From contig JBBQXK010000085.1 of assembly GCA_038209775.1 (NCBI GenBank), positions 1 through 11,296 on the forward strand: a stretch of DNA of 11,296 nt. The letters are read 5' to 3'. Position numbers and translations under genes: made by a program. Positions 5,694 through 11,296 of this stretch are shown in pieces; within the stretch, counting starts at the first letter, position 1; the number at the start of each line of letters is the position of its first letter. The notes below the pieces were generated by a model that worked only from the letters and a program-made list of their open reading frames with translations, was not told where the DNA came from and did no database searches. Source of the DNA: JBBQXK01 sp038209775 (GTDB lineage Bacteria > Pseudomonadota > Alphaproteobacteria > Rhodobacterales > Rhodobacteraceae).

Positions 5694-6713
5694 ATGATGA
5701 CCGCCAAGCCAGCCACCCCTCTGCCGGGTTTGCCGCATCAGACCTGCCAGGTCTTTGCAGCGCAGGATTTCTATGTGTCCATCGGCGTCAATCAGGGTGA
5801 AGGACTGGGTACGCCGGACAATGTCTGTGCCGGCGACATCTATCTGCTTGAGGCCGCAGCGGTGCCGTTGCGGCTGGTGATCGGGCGCGATGCGGGGGGG
5901 CAATGTGTGGGCTCGGGCAGCGAAATCGGGGCGGCGGGTGACAGGGTGGACCTGATCACGCGTTACCGGATGATCAGCCCCACCGGCGAAAGCGTCGAGT
6001 TGCTGCTGCTTTGCGCGGGGTCAGGCGGGCTGTGCATGTTGCCCCTGTCGCCGCTTGACGCGCGGTCGGAATACACGCTGGTCGCGGTCGAGGCGGCACC
6101 CGAGGCCGTGCTTCTGGCCGATCTGATGTGCGTATCCTTTGCGCGGGGCACGGCGATCACCCTTGGCGACGGTCGCCAGCACCCGATCGAGGCGTTGCAA
6201 CCGGGCGACATGGTGCTGACCCGCGACCGGGGGCGACAGCCGGTGCGGTGGGTGGGGCGTGCCACCCTGCGCGCTGTCGGGGCCTTTGCGCCGGTGGTGA
6301 TCGGCAAGGGGGTCCTCGGCAATGCGGGCGATCTGGTGGTCAGCCAGCATCACCGCGTATTCCTCTACCAGCGCCAGCGTCTGCCGGGCCTCGAGACGTC
6401 GGAGCTGCTGGTGCAGGCCAAACATCTGGTCGACGGCGCATCGGTGTGGCAGCGCGAGGGCGGGTTTGTCGATTACTTCAGTCTGGTCTTCGACCATCAC
6501 GAGATCATCTATGCCGAGGGTATCCCGGTCGAAAGCCTGATGGTGAACGAGGCGACCGTCACCCGCCTGCCCCCCACCCTTGCGGCCGAGGTGCAGGCGC
6601 GTTTCCCGGGGCTGAGCCAGGTCCAGCATTTCGGCACCGAGGCGGGGCGGCAGTTTCTGGACCAGATCGGTGCCGATGCGCTGCGCCCGGGGGGGCCGCG
6701 CAGCCGGGGCTGA
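5694..6713 (+). CDS. Hint (Hedgehog/intein) domain protein, Hint_2 type
   Basis: The product is a 339-residue protein. Residues 1-145 are an N-terminal region of a conserved Rhodobacterales type (VNQGEGLGTPDNVCAGDIYL, YRMISPTGESVELLLL, LSPLDARSEYTL). Residues 146 to about 300 are the Hint domain. Cys146 starts block A (CVSFARGT), followed by HPIEALQPGDMVLTRDRG and VRWVGRATL. Block B-like VVSQHHRVFL carries His219/His220, and the last block FDHHEIIYAEGIPVES spans 266-281. The intein-terminal His-Asn corresponds to Glu280-Ser281, so splicing or C-terminal cleavage is not expected. Cys-dependent N-S acyl shift, as in Hedgehog processing, remains possible. The two adjacent ATGs at 5694 and 5697 are the only in-frame methionines before the conserved region. 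The GAGGG there is too close to be a strong Shine-Dalgarno. The gene lies between two RTX genes. Its biological role is unknown. Confidence 0.85.
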   Translation: MMTAKPATPLPGLPHQTCQVFAAQDFYVSIGVNQGEGLGTPDNVCAGDIYLLEAAAVPLRLVIGRDAGGQCVGSGSEIGAAGDRVDLITRYRMISPTGESVELLLLCAGSGGLCMLPLSPLDARSEYTLVAVEAAPEAVLLADLMCVSFARGTAITLGDGRQHPIEALQPGDMVLTRDRGRQPVRWVGRATLRAVGAFAPVVIGKGVLGNAGDLVVSQHHRVFLYQRQRLPGLETSELLVQAKHLVDGASVWQREGGFVDYFSLVFDHHEIIYAEGIPVESLMVNEATVTRLPPTLAAEVQARFPGLSQVQHFGTEAGRQFLDQIGADALRPGGPRSRG

Positions 6714-6717
6714 CAGG

Positions 6718-7080
6718 TCAGGAGTAAAAGAACTCTTCCCGCACGATTTTGCCGTCCTTTACCTGATAGACGCCCACTTCGGACATCACAAATGCCTTGC
6801 CATCGGCCTTGGACGTGCCTTCGGCGACAAAGAACACCGCAAATCGGTCATCACCATGCAGGAACGGGCCCTGCACCGATCCGCCGGTCATGGTGTGGTT
6901 ATCCTCCCACCAGGCGTGCTTGCCGTCGATCCCGGCCAGCCCATGCGTCTCGCGTCCGCCACCCATATCTGCCGCCTCGACCGACACGGCATCGGCGGCA
7001 TAAAGCGTCTGCAGATTGGCCCGCGCCCGGCCCTCGCGGCAGCCGGCCACCAGTTCGTTGGCGATTTCGGACAGTGTCAT
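6718..7080 (-). CDS. NTF2-like / SnoaL-like small protein
   Basis: The product is a 120-residue protein with the cone-shaped alpha+beta barrel pattern of the NTF2-like superfamily. It has an N-terminal helix (LSEIANELVAGCREGRARANLQTLYAADAVSVEA), a GLAGIDGKHAWWEDNH segment, then strands including DRFAVFFVAEGTSKADGK and the terminal VGVYQVKDGKIVREEFFY. That ending, V-Y-x-V-x-D-G-K-I, is typical of SnoaL-like proteins. The family includes isomerases, cyclases and proteins with no known reaction, so no substrate is claimed. The start is secure because AAGGAGG lies 6 bases before the ATG. The gene converges on the Hint gene with only 4 bases between stop codons. It lies 74 bases downstream of the second RTX gene and may be read from its own promoter in that gap. 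Confidence 0.83.
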   Translation of the reverse strand: MTLSEIANELVAGCREGRARANLQTLYAADAVSVEAADMGGGRETHGLAGIDGKHAWWEDNHTMTGGSVQGPFLHGDDRFAVFFVAEGTSKADGKAFVMSEVGVYQVKDGKIVREEFFYS

Positions 7081-7113
7081 GGCATTCCTCCTTGATGTTG
7101 CCTTAATGTTCTC

Positions 7114-7142
7114 ACGCTACAACCTGCGCGTAACATCAGCAA
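7114..7142 (-). promoter_or_regulatory. Candidate promoter for the NTF2-like gene
   Basis: On the minus strand TTGCTG (7142-7137) and TAGCGT (7119-7114) are separated by 17 bases. They lie 33 bases upstream of the start codon. A 7-base inverted repeat, TGATGTT (7093-7099) and AACATCA (7132-7138), spans from beside the ribosome binding site back into the -35 box. A repressor there, or RNA folding, could control the gene. Confidence 0.32.
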
Positions 7143-7154
7143 GACAGCACGCCG

Positions 7155-9536
7155 TCACAGGAACACGAAATCCCCCGCACCAAAGGTGGTCAACCCGTTC
7201 GCCGTGGTGAACTGCACGGTCGCCAGCAACACCGCCGCCCCGGCCCCGTTGCCGTCGGCGTCATACAAGAGCCGCCCCGCGCCCGGGCCGCCATTGTCGA
7301 ACAGGAACTGCGCCGTCGCACTTGCACCCGGGGCCGCCGTGACGCTTGAGAAAAAGCGTGAAGCAATGTTTCCCGCGTCGATGTCGCCGTAGACCCCGGC
7401 CAGAAGCGCGATCTTGTCCGCGCCGATGGTGAAATCGCGCACCTGGTCGTTCGCGGCGACGATGGCATCGAACACGAACGTGTCGGCACCGTCTCCTCCG
7501 GTCAGGGTATCGGCCCCGTCGCGACCGAACAGCGTATCATTGCCGATGCCACCGCTGATCCGGTTTGCCGCCGCATCGCCCGCAAGGAAATCATTGCCCC
7601 GGCTGCCAACAAGGTTCTCGATGCCTGTCAGTGTGTTGCCATCGGGTGAAAACCCGGCCCCCGCGGCCAACTGATCGAAGTTGCCGGTCAGGTCGGCCAT
7701 CACGCCAAGATTGGTCAGAACCCCGCCCACATCCACCGGCGTGATCACCGTTCGCGCAAAACTGGCGGTGTCGTTGCCGCCTTCGCCCGCCACCAGATAG
7801 CCGCCCGCCTGCACGAAGATCAGATCGTCACCCAAGCCGCCAAACACCTGGTCATCGCCATCGCCCGAAACCAGCTTGTCGTTCCCGGACCCGCCATAGA
7901 GCGTGTCATCCCCCGCACCGCCGAACAGCACGTCGTCATTGTCGCCACCGATCAGCAGGTCATTCTCGGCATCACCACGCAAAGTGTCGTTGCCCGAGCC
8001 ACCCAGAAGCACATCCAGCCCGCGTCCGCCCAGCATCATGTCATCATTTGCCCCCCCGTCGAGGGTGTCATCGCCGGTGCCGCCCTGCAGGGTGTCGTTG
8101 CCGATGCCCCCGATCAGGCTGTCATTGCCGCCGCGCCCGTCGATCACGTCGTTTCCGGCCATGCCGTTCAGGATGTTTGCACCGGCCGAGCCCAGAATCA
8201 GGTCTTCGCCATTGCCGGTCGTCACATTCTCGATCGACACCAGGCGCGGGCCGCCGCCGACAAAGGCTTCGGGCGTGATCAGGTCGATCTGCCGCGCCGT
8301 GTTGCTGCCGACGGTCACGCTGTCATTGCCGTTGCCGCCAAATATCGTGTCGAGCGTCCCCACATTCAGGAACGTATCGTCAAAGTTCGTCCCGACATAG
8401 GTATCCGTCCCTGCCGAGGCCGTCACCGTCACCCCTGCGATACGCGGGTCAAGGATAACCTGAAATACATCGCTTCCTGACAAGCCGTTCGGCAGGGTCA
8501 GACCCACTGCCACACGCCCGTCAGCCAAGAGCGTGCCCAACAGCGAAACGTCCTGCAAATCGAAAAAGTCCGGGATCGGGCGGATCATGACCGCATTGCC
8601 CTCGATGCTGCCCGTCGTCGCGTTATAGACCGACGCATAGACCCCGGACTGCTCCGAAAAAGAGACACCCCCGCGGAACGCCCCCCAGATCATCAGGATC
8701 CGCCCTTCGCCCAGATTGACCATCTCGCGCGCGGTGATCTCGGCACCAAGGGTGGTGGTGCCAAGGCCCGCAATACTGGCCGCAACGACCGTGATGCCCG
8801 GTGCCAGCGAACTTGCCGAGGCGACATTGCCGAACACGCCCGTCAGCCTGGGAACGGGCGAGTCGATGGCACTGGCCATCACCACATAGAACCCGGTCTG
8901 CAGCCGCATGAGGTCGGTCGCGGTGGTCAAAGCGCTGCTACCAACACCGTTTCCCGTAGAGTCAAGGATCACACCGTTTGACAGCAGGCCAAAATCCACA
9001 TTGGCGTTCGATGTCGGCGCGGTTTCCAGAACCCGCGTGCCCGGAACAAACCCGGTAAGGGACACGACCCCCGACATGGCCGGCACGGAGGGATCGGCGA
9101 TGGCTGTCCCGATGGTGCCACCCGTTTCACTGAACATCAACCGCACAGTGTCGCCGGACACCGGATCAATCTGCAGGCCGTTGACGTTCGCACCGGAGAT
9201 GCTGTTGGCCGAAGACGCCCCGATCAGGGCAAGGGTGGCCGCGTTGTAGACCGCGACAAGTACACTTGCGAAGTTGGACATGGCAAGCGCCACATTACCA
9301 TTCGCCGTCAACGCGATATCCTGTGCGCTGCCGATGAACCCTGTGTTGATTGCCGCACCGGCAGGGTTGCCCAAGCCGTCAAAGCGTTGCATCCAGATCG
9401 TGGTGCCGAAGGCTGGCGCGTTCCACGCCACCAGATATCCGCCGTCCGGCAGGGCGATCGACTTGGCATTCAACTGGTCGCCGCCAAGGTTCGCGGTGTT
9501 CACAACGGTTGGCGGCAGGGAAACAGTGACGGTCAT
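7155..9536 (-). CDS. Large RTX calcium-binding exoprotein with N-terminal propeller-like region
   Basis: The product is a 793-residue probable type I secretion substrate. Residues about 10-370 contain recurrent strand motifs such as LPDGGYLVAWNA, WMQRFDGLGNPAG, LLADGRVAVGL and GVYASVYNATTG. These resemble the bladed repeats often placed before RTX blocks, possibly a beta-propeller. RTX units occur at 376-410, in a 14-unit block at 449-574 and again at 641-688. Residues about 686-793 form the serralysin-like C-terminal region (GADTFVFD, QVRDFTIGADKIAL, ending GAGDFVFL), likely carrying the secretion signal. No Sec signal peptide or protease zinc motif is seen. The ATG at 9536 is preferred over the TTG two codons upstream because AAGGAG lies 8 bases before the ATG and only 2 before the TTG. 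It is divergent from prfC and unrelated to it in function. Confidence 0.88.
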   Translation of the reverse strand: MTVTVSLPPTVVNTANLGGDQLNAKSIALPDGGYLVAWNAPAFGTTIWMQRFDGLGNPAGAAINTGFIGSAQDIALTANGNVALAMSNFASVLVAVYNAATLALIGASSANSISGANVNGLQIDPVSGDTVRLMFSETGGTIGTAIADPSVPAMSGVVSLTGFVPGTRVLETAPTSNANVDFGLLSNGVILDSTGNGVGSSALTTATDLMRLQTGFYVVMASAIDSPVPRLTGVFGNVASASSLAPGITVVAASIAGLGTTTLGAEITAREMVNLGEGRILMIWGAFRGGVSFSEQSGVYASVYNATTGSIEGNAVMIRPIPDFFDLQDVSLLGTLLADGRVAVGLTLPNGLSGSDVFQVILDPRIAGVTVTASAGTDTYVGTNFDDTFLNVGTLDTIFGGNGNDSVTVGSNTARQIDLITPEAFVGGGPRLVSIENVTTGNGEDLILGSAGANILNGMAGNDVIDGRGGNDSLIGGIGNDTLQGGTGDDTLDGGANDDMMLGGRGLDVLLGGSGNDTLRGDAENDLLIGGDNDDVLFGGAGDDTLYGGSGNDKLVSGDGDDQVFGGLGDDLIFVQAGGYLVAGEGGNDTASFARTVITPVDVGGVLTNLGVMADLTGNFDQLAAGAGFSPDGNTLTGIENLVGSRGNDFLAGDAAANRISGGIGNDTLFGRDGADTLTGGDGADTFVFDAIVAANDQVRDFTIGADKIALLAGVYGDIDAGNIASRFFSSVTAAPGASATAQFLFDNGGPGAGRLLYDADGNGAGAAVLLATVQFTTANGLTTFGAGDFVFL
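7815..8192 (-). repeat. Fourteen contiguous RTX nonapeptide repeats
   Basis: Residues 449-574 divide into fourteen 9-residue units such as GGIGNDTLQ, GGTGDDTLD, GGSGNDTLR and GGAGDDTLY. They encode a calcium-binding beta-roll and give a 27-bp DNA period. Some units deviate, for example GGRGLDVLL and GDAENDLLI, which suggests older divergence rather than recent expansion. Confidence 0.92.
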
Positions 9537-9570
9537 CTGCAAATCTCCTTGGGTTAAAATTCAAGATTAA

Positions 9571-9600
9571 AGTATCGGACGGCGGCCCGGGTCGTGTCAA
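9571..9600 (-). promoter_or_regulatory. Promoter of the second RTX gene
   Basis: On the minus strand the perfect -35 TTGACA (9600-9595) is followed after 18 bases by GATACT (9576-9571), a 4/6 -10 box. Transcription would start near 9564, giving a leader of about 28 bases that contains AAGGAG. This is the most convincing sigma70-type promoter in the window. The decamer TCTTGAATTT (minus strand, 9566-9557), shared with the other RTX leader, sits at the predicted start point. Confidence 0.55.
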
Positions 9601-9640
9601 CATCGCTTATCGAACGGCCTCCGCGCCCGCACCCAGCCGG

Positions 9641-9669
9641 TTTACGTTGCCCCCGCCGCGCGGTATCAG
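9641..9669 (+). promoter_or_regulatory. Candidate promoter of prfC, implying a leaderless mRNA
   Basis: TTTACG (9641-9646) and TATCAG (9664-9669) are separated by 17 bases, each matching four of six consensus positions. The -10 box ends only 7 bases before the ATG at 9677, so transcription would start at or next to the A of the start codon. No Shine-Dalgarno precedes that ATG, which is consistent with leaderless initiation. Confidence 0.4.
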
Positions 9670-9676
9670 ACACCCC

Positions 9677-11272
9677 ATGAACAACCGCCCCGCCCTGCCC
9701 CCCGAAATCGCCCGTCGCCGCACGTTTGCGATCATCTCGCACCCGGATGCGGGCAAGACGACGCTGACCGAAAAGTTCCTGCTGTTCGGGGGTGCCATCC
9801 AGATGGCGGGGCAGGTGCGCGCCAAGGGCGAGGCGCGGCGGACGCGGTCGGATTTCATGAAGCTGGAGCAGGAGCGCGGGATTTCCGTGTCGGCTTCGGC
9901 GATGTCGTTCGACTATGGCCCCTACCGGTTCAATCTGGTGGATACCCCCGGCCACAGCGATTTCTCCGAGGATACCTGCCGCACGCTGACCGCCGTTGAC
10001 GCGGCCATCATGGTGATCGACGGGGCCAAGGGCGTCGAATCCCAGACCCGAAAGCTGTTCGAAGTCTGCCGGTTGCGCGACCTGCCGATCCTGACATTCT
10101 GCAACAAGATGGACCGCGAAAGCCGTGACACCTTTGATATCATCGACGAAATTCAGGAGAACCTCGCCATCGACGTCTGTCCCGTATCCTGGCCCATAGG
10201 CATCGGGCGGGATTTTCTGGGCTGCTACGACATCCTGCACGACCGGCTGGAACTGATGGACCGGGCTGACCGGAACCGCGTTGCGGAATCGATCAAGATC
10301 GAGGGGCTGAATGACCCGAAGCTGGCCGAACACATCCCGTCCGATCTGTTGAAGAAGCTGCTGGAAGACCTTGAAATGGCGCGCGAGTTGTTGCCCGCCT
10401 TCAACCGCCAGTCGTTCCTAGAAGGGCACATGACGCCGATCTGGTTCGGCTCGGCGATCAACTCGTTCGGGGTTCGCGAACTGATGAGCGGGATGGGCGA
10501 GCACGGGCCGGAACCGCAGGTGCAGAAGGCCGCCGAACGCGGCGTGGCCCCCGAGGAACCCACCGTTGCGGGCTTTGTCTTCAAGGTGCAGGCCAACATG
10601 GACCCCAAGCACCGCGACCGCGTGGCATTTGTGCGAATGGCCTCGGGTCATTTCATCCGCGGCATGAAACTGACCCACGTGCGCACGAAGAAAACCATGG
10701 CCGTGGCCAACCCGGTGATGTTCCTTGCCGCCGACCGCGAACTGGCCGAGGAGGCCTGGGCCGGCGACATCATTGGCATCCCCAACCACGGCCAGTTGCG
10801 GATCGGCGACGCGCTGACCGAAGGCGAGACACTGCGCTTCACCGGCATCCCTTCGTTCGCGCCAGAGTTGCTGCAATCCGTGCGCGCGATGGACCCGATG
10901 AAGGCCAAGCACCTTGACAAGGCCCTGATGCAGTTTGCCGAGGAGGGTGCTGCCAAGGTATTCAAGCCAATGATCGGATCGGGCTTCATCGTGGGCGTGG
11001 TGGGGGCGCTGCAATTCGACGTGCTGGCCAGCCGGATCGAGCAGGAATACGCCCTGCCGGTGCGGTTCGAGCCGTCGCCCTTCACCTCGGCGCGGTGGGT
11101 GAACGGGCCGAAGCCCGAGGTCGAGGCCTTCATCAACGTGAATAAGGGTCACATTGCGCAGGATTCGGATGGCGACACGGTGTATCTGACGCGCCTGAAG
11201 TGGGACATCGACCGGGTGGAACGCGACTATCCGAAAGTGCGGCTGACGGCGACGAAGGAGATGATGGTATGA
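9677..11272 (+). CDS. prfC: Peptide chain release factor 3 (RF3), GTPase
   Basis: The product is 531 residues, close to the usual RF3 length (E. coli about 529). RF3 is a cytoplasmic translational GTPase that removes RF1/RF2 from the ribosome after termination and contributes to post-peptidyl-transfer quality control. G-domain motifs are all present: G1 SHPDAGKT (21-28), switch region around RGISVSAS, G3 DTPGH (89-93) and G4 NKMD (143-146). Downstream are the RF3-characteristic GHMTPIWFGSAINSFGV, KVQANMDPKHRDRVAFVR and FKPMIGSGFIVGVVGALQFDVL segments. The ATG at 9677 is chosen because it yields the conserved RPxLPPEIARRRTFAIISHPDAGKT opening. The earlier in-frame TTG at 9647 only adds unconserved residues. 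The gene ends within ATGA, overlapping the next start codon. Confidence 0.97.
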   Translation: MNNRPALPPEIARRRTFAIISHPDAGKTTLTEKFLLFGGAIQMAGQVRAKGEARRTRSDFMKLEQERGISVSASAMSFDYGPYRFNLVDTPGHSDFSEDTCRTLTAVDAAIMVIDGAKGVESQTRKLFEVCRLRDLPILTFCNKMDRESRDTFDIIDEIQENLAIDVCPVSWPIGIGRDFLGCYDILHDRLELMDRADRNRVAESIKIEGLNDPKLAEHIPSDLLKKLLEDLEMARELLPAFNRQSFLEGHMTPIWFGSAINSFGVRELMSGMGEHGPEPQVQKAAERGVAPEEPTVAGFVFKVQANMDPKHRDRVAFVRMASGHFIRGMKLTHVRTKKTMAVANPVMFLAADRELAEEAWAGDIIGIPNHGQLRIGDALTEGETLRFTGIPSFAPELLQSVRAMDPMKAKHLDKALMQFAEEGAAKVFKPMIGSGFIVGVVGALQFDVLASRIEQEYALPVRFEPSPFTSARWVNGPKPEVEAFINVNKGHIAQDSDGDTVYLTRLKWDIDRVERDYPKVRLTATKEMMV

Positions 11273-11296
11273 TGGACGGATCAGAAGTCCGTGAAT
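11269..11296 (+). CDS. Start of a gene coupled to prfC, cut by the window end
   Basis: An ATG at 11269 overlaps the prfC stop codon as ATGA and opens MMDGSEVRE before the window ends. GAAGGAG (11254-11260), inside the end of prfC, lies 8 bases upstream, so ribosome binding and translational coupling look good. A second in-frame ATG at 11272 is an alternative start. Nine codons are too few to identify the product. Confidence 0.55.

Noticed and set aside
5694..6713. Self-splicing intein
   Set aside because: The terminal His-Asn and following nucleophile are absent and there is no recognisable host protein after the Hint domain.
7815..8192. Regularly spaced repeats that might suggest a CRISPR array
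   Set aside because: The 27-bp period has no variable spacers and is fully explained by in-frame RTX nonapeptides.
7903..8400. Ser/Pro-rich open frame on the + strand inside the second RTX gene
   Set aside because: It is the antisense image of the RTX repeats; its SxPxPP-type periodicity comes from the 27-bp repeat.
9537..9542. TTG start of the second RTX gene two codons upstream
   Set aside because: AAGGAG is only 2 bases from the TTG but 8 bases from the ATG at 9536.

Overview
The window reads as a high-GC alphaproteobacterial chromosome segment, most likely from the Rhodobacteraceae (Rhodobacter/Tabrizicola/Gemmobacter type). This rests on recalled family resemblance: the RF3 protein and the Hint-domain protein look like versions typical of that family, and RTX exoproteins are common there. 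No database search was possible, so genus is not claimed. Coding density is high and no gene-free stretch exceeds about 240 bases.

Left part (1-1650): two paralogous YafY-type regulators on the + strand flank a small ABM-like (dimeric alpha-beta barrel) protein. The first regulator has only the HTH half; the second has HTH plus a WYL-type domain. Between the first regulator and the ABM gene lies a nested inverted repeat containing a perfect 6-6-6 palindrome, a plausible operator. The convergent gap after the second regulator holds 11-bp tandem repeats with a 22-bp super-period.

Centre (1655-7080): an orphan FbpC-like ABC ATPase (-), a 549-residue RTX protein (-) with an N-terminal beta-helix-like region, and an SDR-family protein (-) lacking the catalytic Tyr and Lys. 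Divergent from the SDR is a Hint (Hedgehog/intein) domain protein (+) that keeps the N-terminal Cys nucleophile but has lost the intein-type C-terminal His-Asn. An NTF2/SnoaL-like small protein (-) converges on it.

Right part (7155-11296): a second, larger RTX protein (-, 793 residues) has a strong-looking promoter and Shine-Dalgarno. It is divergent from prfC (peptide chain release factor 3, +), whose promoter candidate implies a leaderless mRNA. The first codons of a translationally coupled gene follow prfC.

The two RTX proteins are probably type I secretion substrates that fold in external calcium, but no type I exporter is in the window. The most system-like feature is the neighbourhood of two RTX exoproteins around a Hedgehog-like Hint protein. 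A functional link between them is inference only.
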